Shown here in pieces: positions 31,886 through 44,420 of a DNA stretch of 64,000 bases. Made by a program: the position numbers and the translations under genes. The first letter of the stretch is position 1; each line of letters begins with the position of its first letter. The notes beneath the pieces are model-generated. The model had not been told where the DNA came from. It was given only the letters and a program-made list of their open reading frames with translations, and searched no databases. Origin of the DNA: Doryteuthis pealeii (Eukaryota > Mollusca > Cephalopoda > Myopsida > Loliginidae). The stretch is taken from NCBI GenBank assembly GCA_023376005.1, contig CM042139.1:141736535-141800534 (forward strand), in the 5' to 3' direction.

Positions 31886-31968
31886 GTGTATGTATGTATG
31901 TGTGCGCAATTTCCATGCCCATCATATTCACCATTATTTGTTTTTCATGTGTGTGTATGTTTGTTGGG

Positions 31969-32024
<56 letters not shown>

Positions 32025-32063
32025 CTTGCACATATTTGTTTGTTTGTGTGTGTATGTGTGTGT
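31819..32063. repeat. (GT)n microsatellites, three runs
   Basis: 31819-31905, 31969-32023 and 32040-32063. The cysteine/valine frames over them are artefacts. Confidence 0.97.
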
Positions 32064-32204
32064 TGGAATTTTTTAAAAAGGTAAGAATAAAACTAATTTC
32101 TATCAAAAACTATAATTATAGATCCTGCCAAATTTGTCTGTAAGAGGTTAAAGTAAAAGGTAATTTCTGTAATTTTTTTTCTTTTTAAATGTATCTATTT
32201 ATTT

Positions 32205-32207
<3 letters not shown>

Positions 32208-32269
<62 letters not shown>

Positions 32270-32293
32270 GGTGTGTGTGTGTGTGTGTGTGTG
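32208..32293. repeat. (AT)n(GT)n microsatellite
   Basis: AT run of about 40 bp then an interrupted GT run. Confidence 0.97.
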
Positions 32294-32534
32294 TTATCCA
32301 TAGGCTGATCACATGAATTAACAATTAAGAAAATGGCAAGGGAAATTCATATTCTTTTATGTAAAGTCAGTTGTTTGATTAAAATTATCTTGTTATAATG
32401 GGGATATGCTTTTTGCGACGAATTAGGTTATGAATTGCATATATTTAACATAGAAAATTTAATTTATATTCAAATTTATTAATATCATGAGTAAATCTTA
32501 TTAATTAACAACTAATGTGCATTGGCTTGTAAAT

Positions 32535-32548
32535 ATGTGTGTGCGCGC

Positions 32549-32579
<31 letters not shown>

Positions 32580-32590
32580 TGTGTGTGATG
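32535..32590. repeat. (GT)n microsatellite
   Basis: Interrupted GT/GC run. Confidence 0.95.
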
Positions 32591-32760
32591 GTCTATGGAT
32601 GTGGGGGTGTTTTGCATTTATCTTATCGTTGTAGTTTTGTTGGATTATGCATTCTCCATTGTGCATGTGGGTGTATGTTGCGTGCGTGTGTGCGTATGCG
32701 TGTACAACAAACATATACACACATGGAAAATAAATAAAGGTGAATGTAATGGCCATGGAA

Positions 32761-32763
<3 letters not shown>

Positions 32764-32802
<39 letters not shown>

Positions 32803-33086
32803 AATAAATAAATAAATAAATAAACAAACAAACAGGCCACTGCTTAATAATAAAAAAAAGGGTAGGCAAAACCTGGAATGTTAATCAAACATTATTGAAC
32901 ACACACACACACAAAGAATATCAGATTGGCCTGGAAATAAACAAACAGGCTAATGCTTAATAATAAAACAAAAAAGGTAAGCCAAACCTGGAATGATACT
33001 CAGACATTGTTGAACAGACACATACATAAAAACACACACAAACACAAACACACACGCACAGGAACACACACATAAACACACACCCA

Positions 33087-33126
<40 letters not shown>
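32764..33126. repeat. (CA)n runs with a duplicated 75-bp segment
   Basis: CA runs at 32764-32800 and 33044-33126 bracket two copies of 'aaacaaacaggcYaMtgcttaataataaa...acctggaatgWtaMtca' at about 32823-32898 and 32939-33015. Confidence 0.85.
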
Positions 33127-33127
<1 letters not shown>

Positions 33128-33154
33128 GCAGAGTATTTGGAAGATAGACACAAA

Positions 33155-33300
33155 ACAAAATGGACGGTTACTAGCAACAGCTTCAGTTTCAGAAATCTTC
33201 TGTTGAAGAGATTTTATAAATCACAGGTTAACAAACAACACGAGGGTTGCCTTATTTTTCTTTAAATTGCATTGTGATAGCCTTCAAAACCAACCACTAA
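33155..33300 (+). repeat. Foldback family P, half copy
   Basis: 'aatcacaggttaacaaacaacac' and 'attgcattgtgatagccttcaaaaccaacc' match the right arm of the foldback at 45.03-45.31 kb. The opposite arm is absent here. Confidence 0.8.
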
Positions 33301-33608
33301 ATCAAATGGAATTATATTCAAATGTAAGCATGCAAATAAGTTTAAACTTATTAAAAAAAAACATTTTTTTAAAATTTAAGAACATTTACGACTAAGGGAA
33401 CATGAAATACATGAAGTTAGAACGTATATATTCACAAGTATAGAAATAACAATTAAAAACTACAACGTAACAAACAAGGTGAACACATGAAATCTGGAGG
33501 GCTAACGTATTTAACAAACGCGAAAAGAAATTTGAAAACAAATCAGTGATACGGGAAAATCAAATCAATAACACCTGATAGGATATCATCAATTTTAAAA
33601 AAATCAGA

Positions 33609-33609
<1 letters not shown>
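33301..33609. other. AT-rich, no feature
   Basis: No repeat or coding signal recognised. Confidence 0.5.
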
Positions 33610-33656
<47 letters not shown>

Positions 33657-33807
33657 TAGATATAGATATAGATATAGATATTGAAGATTGAAGCTGCAAA
33701 TTCAGGTGATACTTCTTCTTTTTAATGTTACTGTATTTGCAAGAAAGGTTTTAAACTGCCGCTTTATTTTTAAAGTGAACGGTTGTTATACCACTTATTT
33801 CAAGCCA

Positions 33808-33869
<62 letters not shown>

Positions 33870-34008
33870 AGATATAGATATTGAAGATTGAAGCTGCAAA
33901 TTCAGGTGAAACTTCTTCTTTTAATGTTACTGTATTTGCAAGAAAGGTTTTAAACTGCCGCTTTATTTTTAAAGTGAACGGTTGTTATACCACTTATTTC
34001 AAGCCAGG

Positions 34009-34062
<54 letters not shown>
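33610..34062. repeat. Tandem duplication, about 205-bp unit with (TA)n ends
   Basis: A segment of about 145 bp, starting 'ttgaagattgaagctgcaaattc' and ending 'ttcaagccagga', occurs at about 33680-33808 and 33880-34010. Almost no differences are seen. Each copy is flanked by (TA)n and (TATAGA)n. Confidence 0.93.
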
Positions 34063-34063
<1 letters not shown>

Positions 34064-34394
34064 GTGGATACAGAGGGTACATGCGGTACGTATCTGTTGC
34101 TTTCTTTAAGGATTTTTCTTAAGAAAAATCTTTATTTCCGAAAAGATGATAATCGGATCTGAAATAGAAACTTTGGAAGCATAGAGGCTCTCCTGGATTC
34201 CTTGAAATAGAATTTTTACGTAATCCATGGCTGAAAATCAGATATAAGTTATCACATTTGCATTCTGCTTCAAGTCAAACTCTAGGTGGCATATTTAAAT
34301 AAGACTTACATGGAAATTCACGGAACAAGCTGGGTGTAATCGACTTGGCCACCGAGAATGGTAGAATGGTTTAACCAAAAATATATTGGTTCAA

Positions 34395-34605
34395 GTTAGT
34401 ATTCTTAATATTAATAATTTGCATACATATGCGTGGTTTCAATTATTCCTAATACTAATACTTTTGCTTTCATTTTGTAACAAATTACATAGTTTCTATT
34501 AAGTAATGGTAATCATTTATAATAAAAATATTGCTTCAAGTAACTATTCTTACGTTTGGTTTCAAGTTTTTCTATCTAATAATAATAATATGTGTGCCAA
34601 ATTCT
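34395..34605. repeat. Decayed tandem repeat related to 2.98 kb
   Basis: 'ggtttcaa..ttcctaatactaata' variants recur three or four times, like the 2985-3150 array. Confidence 0.5.
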
Positions 34606-35044
34606 TCTGATTGTCTTCTTCTAGACTAAACTACCCTTAATAAATGACTACTCGTGACCGACGTGTTTGTTTTTTCAAAGAGATGATACAGACTATCACG
34701 TTTAAATAGAAATAATTGATTAATTTGATTATAGTGTTATTTACAAATAGAAAAAGGGGGTTTATATGTATAATTAATATAAATGAAATAAAAAAGATAC
34801 AAAAGCATAACAAAGTAAGAGATCTGCACGAAATCTAATGTGTATAATTTTCTCTATTCGGTCTGTCATTCACTTATTTTTATGAAGCATTGTCCAGAAG
34901 GGGTGAGGGAGTGACTCGTGTTTGGTATAAAATATAGTAACAGGAAAATAAAAGCCTTCTTTCCGCAAAACATACATGAGGCAGGGGCATATTTTTTAGT
35001 CAAAGAAAAATACGGTATCCGTCTTTCATTTTTAAAGAACCCCA
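34606..35044. other. No recognisable feature
   Basis: AT-rich. Overlapping short frames on both strands have no domain. Confidence 0.5.
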
Positions 35045-35160
35045 CGTGCATTGATTTAATCTTGGTTAATCTTCCTAAGAGGAAAACTCTGAATTCAAAT
35101 CTTTTAAAGAAGTTGACATTGTGCCACATCCTACTCGAATGGGGGGGGGGGTAGTAAGTA
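35045..35160 (+). repeat. SINE-B, 3' third only
   Basis: 'taatcttcctaagaggaaaactctgaattcaaat' and 'gacattgtgccacatcctactcg', ending in a G-run and 'agtaagtatatata'. Confidence 0.75.
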
Positions 35161-35604
35161 TATATAATTTTAACTATCTGTGTATGAATATGTAGATATA
35201 AAAAGTGTTTAAAAATGTTAATGGGAGATCTTTCTATGATTTTAAATTTCCACCTGTTCCCTATCCGTGTGAACGCATTGAAATCTTACCCAGGTGGTCT
35301 CCAGAATATCTGTTTGGCTTATCAAATAAAGATACTATCATAGAAACAATTACATTAATACTCAATGGAGGGAGATTCCAAGGATGTGTTGATAGGAATA
35401 AGGAACGTGTTGATAATATTTGAAATGTTATCATAAAGGTACAACCATAAGGATGTTAACATTATCTTTAATCTCCTTGTATTTTAGAGATATGAATGAT
35501 GGAATTAAGTTGTTAGTTTCCTTTTCTTATCATTTTACGATATATCTATAAAACTTTAACATGCACATTTTTCATGATAATTATTAGCTGTGATACAAAG
35601 AATC
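35161..35604. other. No recognised gene
   Basis: A 72-codon plus frame (35205-35423) has no domain I recognise. Confidence 0.45.
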
Positions 35605-36007
35605 ATCTATACATCTATAAATGGCAGTATATGTGTATATGTATGTCCGGAGGAAACTTCGAAAATAAAAATAAATTAACAACAAAGTAAATATATATAC
35701 ACATTAGATATCACCACGGCTTGTTTTTTGAGCAAAAGTAATAGAGATTTGATTTATATTCGTGAAGATAATTAAAAAAAGAATTTAAATGATAACAGCA
35801 TGGATTTTTTTCATTTAATATTTTAGATAGTAGACATTAACATTTCTTTTCAGAATAGCTGATCAATGCAAGATCTTCTTTTTTTTTTACATAGGGATTT
35901 AAATGGGGAATTCAACGAGGATTCAACTCACGATTCAGTAATAATGGATCTGCGGGACTAACTTAAAAAAAAACTCTACCCAGACGACGCCGAGTAGCCG
36001 CTGCTAG
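35605..36007 (+). mobile_element. Helitron-like family J copy 2, internally deleted (about 0.4 kb)
   Basis: The 5' 160 bp match J1 (12.77-12.93 kb). The 3' end has CTACC...GTAG arms (35976-35997), then CTAG (36004-36007) and T. A SINE-A head piece (35905-35965) sits at the same relative place as in J1. About 1 kb of the J1 interior is missing. Confidence 0.62.
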
Positions 36008-36309
36008 TCGTTAATAAAGCTTTTAATATGTTCATCTTGAAATTTAACAGTTAGATAAAGAAGCATACAAACTTGAGCATGTTATAGAGGTTGCAGTAAA
36101 AATAGATCCCACATTTAACCTGTTACCCGTGTGGTGCAGGTGAGATAAGAGAAGTTGTAGTGGAAGCTCCATCTAGCTAATGTTTTACCATTTTATTTTT
36201 CAGTTACAATCAGTTACGATCCTGTTTTGGACCATGCGTTTGTTGTTGAAACTTTTCTGTCAGATTAGTGTCACCCTCTGAACACACGCATTTTGTAGGT
36301 GTGTATTCT
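36008..36309. other. No firm feature
   Basis: 'acccgtgtggtgcaggtgagataa...gttgtagtggaagctccatct' (36126-36177) resembles 62.79-62.86 kb weakly, a possible old shared repeat. Confidence 0.4.
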
Positions 36310-37090
36310 ACCTATGTAGAATAGATGGACAACACAAGGATGTCATTAACAGATTCTGGAAGCGGTACCTATAAAAAAGCAACTGTACAACCACTTACAT
36401 CTTATCCCACAACCAATCCAAGTAAGACGAACAAGACCTGCTGGATACTGCTGGAGAAGCATAAGTAACGTGTATAGCTAGGCTCGGACACAACAGTGTA
36501 GGCCAACCAGCAAAAACGCACATTAGTCAGGTCTCTGTGTGTTGTATACTCTTTCTTTACTTACTTCTATTCTTCTTCTAGCGTCTCTTCTAGCGTCTGG
36601 ACTTCGTCTTGGTGGTCGGTCGCACTTAATTCATTTCTTCTTCTAGATCAGTCTTGTTACCAATACATTCCTTAATCACAAAACTGTGTTATTTTCTTAA
36701 GCTTTTATTTACTTAACTAAACATTTCATGCAACTAAACATAGCGCGCGTATGCAGTGAGTTCCAGTTAAGGCAGGACATCTTCTCTGCCTGACGTCTAA
36801 ACTGAAACTGAGGTCCCACATGACTTCACGTATTTCGCGGGCTTTCTGTAATATTCCATGGAAAGTCCCGCCCGTGATATGAAAAGGGCCATCCCTTTAG
36901 AAATACAGGGGATTGACAATAATCTTATGCAACTGCATAGATTATGTAACGTGGATATTGGACGCTCTGGGGAAGACCTTCAATGAGCGATAGCCGATAA
37001 GGGCAAGTGTGGAGAGAGCGCTATGAGAATCTGTGTTGTCGGTAAGACATAATGATGATGATGATGATGATGATGAGGATGATGAGTTAC
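36310..37090 (+). pseudogene. RTE-like LINE 3' end, interrupted
   Basis: Plus frames give QLYNHLHLIPQPIQVRRTRPA (from about 36379) and YCWRS, the 'xHLPxIxxTIQxRRxRxAGHCWRS' region of the family. About 430 bp of unrelated sequence follows, including T/C-rich 36550-36660. The family's last block (EDLQ.AIADKGK..ESAMRI) resumes at about 36975, ending in (ATG)n at 37051-37085. Stops are present. The intervening piece may be an insertion or a diverged middle. Confidence 0.65.
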
Positions 37091-37191
37091 GCTGAAAGAC
37101 CGAATTGTGCTTTATTATATTTGTAAACAAATCGGCATTTTTTGATGAAACATAAAATTATATAATAGTGAAGAACTGTACTATTCCTAAT

Positions 37192-37432
37192 GTGGGGTCC
37201 TCGTGATGTAGTGGCTCATGTGCTGAACTGCGGTATAATAGTAAGCGAGTTCGAATTAAAGTCGCACTATTATGTTCACTTTTGGATTTATATCCCTGGC
37301 AACTGTATAAAACGCTTGATCTACCCAGCTATGGGTTAAATAGTACCACTAATGTTCTTCTGCCACCATGGCTTTGGAATTATATAACCTTCAGAGGTTG
37401 ATATGCCATTAAAAACAAAGATTCAAAATCAA
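37192..37432 (+). repeat. SINE-F copy, best preserved
   Basis: Head 'cctcgtgatgtagtggctcatgtgctgaactg', GAGTTCGAATTAAA B-box-like region, 'cccagctatgggttaaatagta' body and 'ggttgatatgccattaaaaacaaag' tail. Confidence 0.85.
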
Positions 37433-37489
37433 TTAACATCTATGATATTCAACTATAAATAGTCAACAGTTCTGGAGATTTCATAGTAT

Positions 37490-37722
37490 GTAATATCCTT
37501 TCATTGGCATTACTTCCAGGTCCACTCTGTCTGAACTGATAGTATCTGTTAAGGTCAATTGATAGATTAAATAGATATGTTTAAAAAATGATCTGTATTC
37601 CATAGGAACGTGTGCTAAAACGGAAAGTAAATATGAATACAATTCCCTCGACTCTTTGTATAAAATAAACGTAGACGGGTTAACATATCGTTAAAATCCG
37701 TCGATCAAAAATAGTCACACAT
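37490..37722 (+). repeat. Family E copy, truncated
   Basis: 'ctggagatttcatagtatgtaatatcctttcattggcattac', 'gatagtatctgttaagg' and 'aaacgtagacgggttaacatatcgttaaaatcc' match the family. Confidence 0.68.
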
Positions 37723-38440
37723 GAAAAACACGCTAATAATTATTATTAATTGGAGAAGCTAATATATTAAATGCAAATATATGAAGAGATAAAATATTGT
37801 TTTTAATGAAAGATTCCTTGAAAACAAGCGAAACATATACGTAATTCCAATGTCGTCTGTAACGACAAAGAAATATTAAGAGCACAAAAAAGCCGAGATT
37901 GATTTTCAATTAATGATTTCCTCAGGAAATTAAGTTTTATATTTAACATATCACAAAAAATCTTTTGACAGCTGAAATAGAATTACATGAAAATCACTTT
38001 TTTTTGTTGCTTAAATTGCGGGGAAAAAATGAAAGACAATCGTCCATTTGCATTTTCTACATTTAGATCGTTTACTTTGAGTACATCATTTTTTAGATGT
38101 CTGCCATAATGAGTGTGGTATCCATTTACCAACACACACACATGCACACACACATATACGCGCAGACGTACAGACCAATACAGTCATATAAGAGGAGTGC
38201 ACAATGAAAGTCACAATGTCTTCGGTGTATCCTCACAAAAATACGGCATATATAATCGTCATAAGAAGCAAACGCGTATCCACACCGACAATTGTAGAAG
38301 CACAGAAAAAAATACATATAGTGACATACACTGAAGAATCACGAATCGCTTGAAAGATTCATGTTACTATGCGCATTAAACGGTGAATACTTAGAGTGGT
38401 GCGATTCTTACTCTTTCTGACTAAGCCCCACATTATTGGC
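37723..38440. other. AT-rich, no feature
   Basis: Short frames near 38.13-38.33 kb have no domains. Confidence 0.5.
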
Positions 38441-38519
38441 TTTGTCAGATTATGATTAGCAAACAATTATAAGCAATGAACTCCAGACTTTGTGTCTGCA
38501 TGTGTGCGTGTATTATGTA

Positions 38520-38663
38520 TTCGTAAATATATACGTGTGTGTGTATGTATGTGTGTGTGCACGTGTGCGTGCAATGTGTACTCATTGATACACACACACA
38601 CACATAAATATATATACATACACACTCAAATATATATATACACATATATATACGTACACACAC

Positions 38664-38743
<80 letters not shown>

Positions 38744-38745
38744 TA
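38520..38745. repeat. (GT)n, (CA)n, (AT)n, (AG)n compound microsatellite
   Basis: Interrupted GT/CA 38535-38668, AT 38669-38716, GA 38717-38743. Confidence 0.96.
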
Positions 38746-38751
38746 CAGCGT

Positions 38752-39060
38752 GATGTCTTGAATAAATCTTGGAAGCAGCACCCCACAAAAGGCCACTTAC
38801 CTCATATCATATAAACTATCCAAGTAAAAAGAACAATACCTTCTGGGGATTGTTGTAGTAGTAGGGACGAACTCATAAGTGACGTTGTCCTGTAGATACC
38901 TACATATGGACAACCAGCGTAGTCTAGCCTTCAAAAACCTACATTGATTAACCGAATGCGGATACTGTATGCCGTGGAGATAACCTAACAAGAGCGATGA
39001 CCGATAGGGACGAATGGCGATTGAGAGTCATAAAATCCGTGCTATAAGCACGACTTCATG
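38752..39060 (+). pseudogene. RTE-like LINE C-terminal fragment
   Basis: Reads NKSWKQHPTKGHLPHI (from about 38761), then TIQVKRTIPSGDCC, then SRDELISDVVL, then PTYGQPA, and a last block with PIGTNGD-like ends near 39010. The order is the same as the other copies. Stops and frame changes mean it is dead. The 3' end at 39060 lacks the clear ATG run of its relatives. Confidence 0.75.
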
Positions 39061-39129
39061 TTATATATATTGAGTTTATTGGTTTACCGCTATAAATTAT
39101 ATAGGCGCTTCCTGTGTAACAGTTATCTA

Positions 39130-39363
39130 CGTTGGAATTGGAAAGGAAAACTCAAATCCAGAACGAGGATGTTTGTACATAGAACTAATAACGATTGAGA
39201 AATGAATGAATCCAACATCGACCCATTCATTCATACGTAAATTGTCACGAAGACTAGATTCTTTAATCTTGGCATGGCAACCGGCCCAGAAGAAAAACTC
39301 TGAATTCCAAACCAGTTGAACTATGCTTCTAAAATTGTCGTTGTGTCACAACCTGTCGCTTCA
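39130..39363 (+). repeat. SINE-B copy
   Basis: 'caaatccagaacgaggatgtttg', 'gagaaatgaatgaatcc', 'cggcccagaagaaaaactctgaattcc' and 'gtcgttgtgtcacaacctg'. Confidence 0.82.
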
Positions 39364-40611
39364 AAATTATTACTTTTCCTTTGGCAAACCAATTAAAAGA
39401 AGTATTGTCGCCTCTTTAATTGTGAATATATAGTTTGAAAAAGAGAATAGACACATAATTATAAGACAATACCTATTGACAAATTATTAGAATTTAAGGA
39501 TATGTTTTTGGTGCATTGATGAAGCTGAAATCACAATTAGTTTGATTGATTGGTTGGTTTGATTCTATGGCAACGGAAATGCCGGAATATTTTTTGTTTT
39601 ATTCTTCTTTGTTGGGTATGGTTATTGCTTGTTTAGTTATGCGCTTATTATTTCAGTGGATATTTCTGCTAGTCATTGATTATAGTTGCAATGGTTCGGT
39701 AGTTATCTGCTGAAGTCAGTATTTCTGCTGAACGTTTGAACATCATGTATGTATTTTTGTATCTATTTGTCGGTGATGTTTAGGTCTCTGGTCTTAAATT
39801 TTTGAATAGAAATCGATTTTTTATAAGGTTGGCTGTAATAAAGGGAACAGAATTGCTAAGACAAAATCAACATCTTGTTTCCTTGATCATTGTAATTTGA
39901 ATGTTTCTGAAAGGAAAGGAAAATTATCACAAATTACAATTAACAGAAGTGGCACTAGAAATTATATTAACACCGGAGAATTCGCTGTTAAAAACAAAAG
40001 AACAACAAAAAAAACGAAGAAGGAAATAGTTTCCCAAATTATACAGCAAGTGTATCTTACGGTCAACTCACGTTGAAATCACTAATTAAATGACTCGAAG
40101 AGGCTTGACAAGCCGAAAACAAAACAAACACTCCACGACACTTTTAAAATTCATCATTGTGATTTCAGCAATTTTCAGCGAAATATGTCACTCACTTTAT
40201 TATTAGTGTTACAAATTCCCTCTGGACCATTCTCAAAAATAAAAACGTGTTAAGTGGTATTCTCCAGTCGATGAAGGAAAGATTATATTGTTTTATAGAG
40301 TACTTGAGTAATTGATTAACACTTTGAAAAGCTATAACGTGAGATTATTTCTAGCACCAACAATAGGATTAATCATGGGTAATCTTTTGTTGTTACACCA
40401 TGATCCTTGGTGATGGGAGGCGCTCACTACATCACAATATATATTTTATTTATTATTCGAAGTTGCTAAATTGATTATTGCGCTTCAAAATCTGATTTGA
40501 TATCTTTAATTATTTTACTTGTTTTTATCTAATGAAGATTATGGCTAATATAAAATATATATTAAGGACTTTACAACATATCACTGAGATTTTAAATATA
40601 ATCATACACAT
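39364..40611. other. 1.2 kb without a recognised feature
   Basis: AT-rich, with no repeat family or coding signal seen. Confidence 0.5.
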
Positions 40612-40895
40612 ATGTATCAACCATCCTCTCCGCACGAGCAGGACGTGACACAAAGTCAATATTTTAGGTGGTGTGTAGTCGCTTTGAATTCGGAGTTTAC
40701 CTTTTCTTGGGCCGATTGCCATACCAAGGTTAAAAATTTCAGTCTTTCGACATAGCGGGGGTGGAGTAGTTGATTGTATACCTTTCCCAATGGTATTAAT
40801 GCTATATAGAGTGCAAACGAGTTCCTCCATGATTTTCGTGTCACCGTGTTCATTTCCTAGGAGAATAACCATTACACCATAGCCTCCACAAAATA
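40612..40895 (-). repeat. SINE-B copy, full length
   Basis: Minus: 'gaggctatggtgtaatggttattctcc' head, a degraded B-box, 'gcattaataccattgggaaaggta' body and 'gtcacgtcctgctcgtgcgga' tail. Confidence 0.88.
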
Positions 40896-42454
40896 ATCAT
40901 GCACATATGCTATAATAAAGTCACAGAGATGTTCGATCTACCTTACCTACTGTTGTATACCCGCATCTCGGATATATAATGGGTGAGAGATAGATAGACA
41001 GGCAGACTGATAGGGCTGGACATTTCTTGTTTAAATTAACTTAACAAACAAGACCTAAAGCTTTATTTCAACAACCCAGCCCATAACCACCGCAGGTGGA
41101 GAAGCGAATCCCAGAACCGACAATGGCGTCAGCGCTCCCCGAAGGTCTGCTCTTAAGCTAATTCTCACGCGTCTGTAATGATGCGCTCTACCGGAAGGTC
41201 AAGCGGAATGTCACTCATCGGCCACAGGAACTTTCCACTGTAATCCCGTTCTTCTGACTATTATAAATAATAAGCTGCTTATGAATTATATAACACTACC
41301 AGACACAATGAGAACTCCTTTGAGGATGGTCGCCACACTGTCTGGAGTTTTACTTCTTTACTCCATCTATGTTTGGAATCCTATTTGTTTATTTATCTAT
41401 TCCTTTGTTAACCTGCACTTAAGATTTTCTGTTGACTTGTCATTCTTTTTTAAAAAATGTTTTAATTACCCTCCAAACTTAATGTAATTCCATTAATAAC
41501 TGGTTCCTGAGACTCGTTTGCCAGTTCTTAGATCACTATGTTTAGCCTAAATTTGGCACTAACATAACGTATCCTGTCAGGTTCAAACAACTAAAAATAG
41601 TATTACCTGTAAGAACCATTCCGCTTTCAATGGTTACAAATAAATATAATTAGTGAATTTTGTCTTCTCCCGTTGTCTGAATACCGCGAAAATAATATAG
41701 TATATTGTATGAACATATAGGTAAGCTATACTATATTTGGGATTTCGAAAGAATAATAAACAAAAAATAATGTAAACATATCTACTTTCGAGTAAATGCA
41801 CCCGATCCTTTAAACTGTTGGGAAAAGAAAAGAAAAGAAAACATTATGAAGGATGCTTGCCTGCGATTCTAGGGCTGGGAAATTAGTATGCTTGTCGGAT
41901 ATCTTTTTAGTGTGTTTGTTAGTTATGTTTATGTAAATTTACTCTTCATTTCGATTGGTTGACACCTTTATATTAACCCTTCTCTTTGTTGGTGTTGGGA
42001 GTTATAGTTAATTTTTCAACTAATCTTGCTGGTAGTAGGCAGACACAGATACCCTTACAGACCTATGGATTTTTAGGTCGCAATAAAACATTATTACAAA
42101 CTTTTTACTACCTTCTGAATCCGGGAAGTTGCTTTTTTCCTTATTTTTCCCATTATCGCAGGTAGTAGCACTTTTCGTAGGTCGGTCATTACCCAAGTGG
42201 CGATTTGTCCTATTATTTTGGTGTTTTCCTTTGCAAAACAGAGTAGAGTAAAAAAGCAATAGCACCTACCTTAGGTTGCGAAATGTATTGCCGTTTTCAG
42301 ATATCTTTGGTTATAATCAATTAATAATAATCAATTGATTGGGGAGATAAATTACCTCTACTTTATAACTATAAGAGATCACATGGTAACTGTGTTACGT
42401 AACCAATGAAATAATAAATGTTAGAATAATAATAAGTTTGTTCTTAGTTAGGAT
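40896..42454. other. 1.5 kb without a recognised feature
   Basis: 41.04-41.25 kb is noticeably GC-richer and could be old coding or element DNA, but no domain can be read. 42.02-42.27 kb has a short minus frame without a domain. Confidence 0.45.
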
Positions 42455-42612
42455 TCCATCAACATAAGGTATAGTTTCCTGAGTATGACAAAGTGGTGAG
42501 GTTCCAATTCAGGAGATCTGGAGATTCTAGAGTACTCCTTCATGGTTATTACATCCAGGTATATTCTGACAAGGTGTCGTAGTACCTGTGTGACTCAGGT
42601 ATGGGTTAAATA
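42455..42612 (+). repeat. Family E fragment
   Basis: 'gtatgacaaagtggtgaggttccaattcaggagatctggagattctagagtactcc' and 'gtcgtagtacctgtgtgactcagg' match the E middle. Confidence 0.65.
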
Positions 42613-43419
42613 AATCACAAAGTAACTTTTAAAAAATCTTGTTAAAAAATTGAATTTAAAAAGGTTGAATACCGAACAAGAATGAATAAAACAAAACGTC
42701 AGGCTTGGGACTTATTGGGTGATGTGTTAAGTTCATTGTTCAGTCAAATGAAGGCAGTCAAATTCTTCACAATACGTCTATCCAGAGAGTCAGTCCTGAA
42801 GAATGTAGATTTTATACCTTAAGTCACATTACAAACACCGCAATGAAAATGATTATTTTGAATAGGACTATAGAAAAAATAATAAATCATTTTGCTATCA
42901 TTTTATTTTGTCCGCCTTCTTTTTATATGAATCAATATTCAAAATCTTTTTCAATAAAATTTACGTTTAAATCCTGCAGAGAATATATTTAATAATAACC
43001 AACGACCAAATCTAATTAAAGTCAATTCCATTTTAATTTTCCATGTCAGTTTTAAAGTGCATAATAGTCATAAGAATAAATCTAAACAGCTTCGGAAATT
43101 AAAGCTTGTGGAAAAAAATAAATAAATAGATAAACATAAAACATAACGACGAAAATTACAAAAATATTGATTATTTAGTGCGTACGCGTCAATCAGAGTA
43201 CTAAAATTAAACAGTCTTTAAGTTTATTGAAATAGAAAAAAACGCGTTTAAACTGTTTATTTCTATTCAGTAGTTTGTTTGTGTTAGGAAAGATGTTATT
43301 TTTGTTACAGATGAACGTTTTTTATGGTGATATGGCCGTCGGGAGAGGAATTTCACAAAGAATGCTAATTCGAATTTGGTAAACAAGTAAGAAAGGTCAT
43401 ATATATACATAAATGCACG
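42613..43419. other. AT-rich, no feature
   Basis: No repeat or coding signal recognised. Confidence 0.5.
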
Positions 43420-43515
43420 CACGCACGCACGCACACACACATATATATATATATAGATATATATATATATAGATAGATATAGATATAGATTTGAGATATC
43501 TATATATATATGATA
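43420..43515. repeat. (GCAC)n, (CA)n, (TA)n, (TAGA)n microsatellite
   Basis: A mixed short-unit array. Confidence 0.93.
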
Positions 43516-43653
43516 TCACTCGATACACCATATTTGCGCAGTTCGTGATCAAGTGTGTGATGAATGTGCATGAATTTGAGATTTGAGTTCGTGGCACATG
43601 TGTTATTTAGCTTTAAATGTATGTATACATATGTTGTACATAAGATGGAAGGA

Positions 43654-43654
<1 letters not shown>

Positions 43655-43705
<51 letters not shown>

Positions 43706-43734
43706 GGGGGGAGGGATATATATATATATGGGTG

Positions 43735-43801
<67 letters not shown>

Positions 43802-43802
43802 C
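43655..43802. repeat. (AT)n and (GA)n microsatellite
   Basis: Two AT runs (43657-43700 and 43737-43767) and a GA run (43767-43799). Confidence 0.97.
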
Positions 43803-44017
43803 ACACACATATATATCTATATATCAATATGTAAAAGAATCATGGGAGTAGCATTTGCGTCAGAAAACAAGTATTTATTTTTCAACATAATCAGTATATA
43901 ACTGAAGGCATTTAAACCAATCCTTCAACATTACAAACACATCAAAGAAGATACATTCACATTTCTGATAAGAATTTAAATAATAAATCTATATCCATCA
44001 ACACTTACCAAACACAC

Positions 44018-44078
44018 CTCTATTATATATATTATAGAGGTGTATAGAATAGGTATATAATAGAGGTATATAATAGAG

Positions 44079-44142
<64 letters not shown>
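44018..44142. repeat. Small tandem 'tataatagaggtg' units, then (AT)n(GT)n
   Basis: 'tatataatagaggt' units at about 44030-44085 include an inverted 'cacctctattatata'. The AT then GT runs abut the foldback at 44141. Confidence 0.93.
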
Positions 44143-44143
<1 letters not shown>

Positions 44144-44420
44144 GAGAAAAGTAGACAAACACGGGATGTTGTGGAAACTCGTTGTTTATTGTCGATGGTG
44201 CAACGTTTCGGTCTCTTATTAGACCATCTTCAGGACTTGAATATAGTTCTTACTCCAATGATGGAAAATCTCTTTTTTTTTTTTTTTAGAATTTCCATCA
44301 TTGGAGTAAGAACTATATTCAAGTCCTGAAGATGGTCTAATAAGAGACCGAAACGTTGCACCGTCGACAATAAACATCAAGTTTCCACAACATCCCGTGT
44401 TTGTCTACTTTTCTCCACAT
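44141..44420. repeat. Foldback element, 125-bp arms, with a CTGAAGA/stem/GAAA motif in each arm
   Basis: The arms at 44141-44266 and 44293-44418 are nearly perfect complements around a T-rich loop. In the right arm CTGAAGA (44326-44332), one base, GGTCT (44334-44338), a 6-base loop, AGACC (44345-44349) and GAAA (44350-44353) follow in order. The mirror copy is at 44233-44206 on the minus strand. TACTGTCGGATT follows at about 44420, as at 5.83 kb. Confidence 0.92.

Noticed and set aside
31819..33126. Cysteine- or histidine-rich small proteins
   Set aside because: They are (GT)n/(CA)n repeats in translation.
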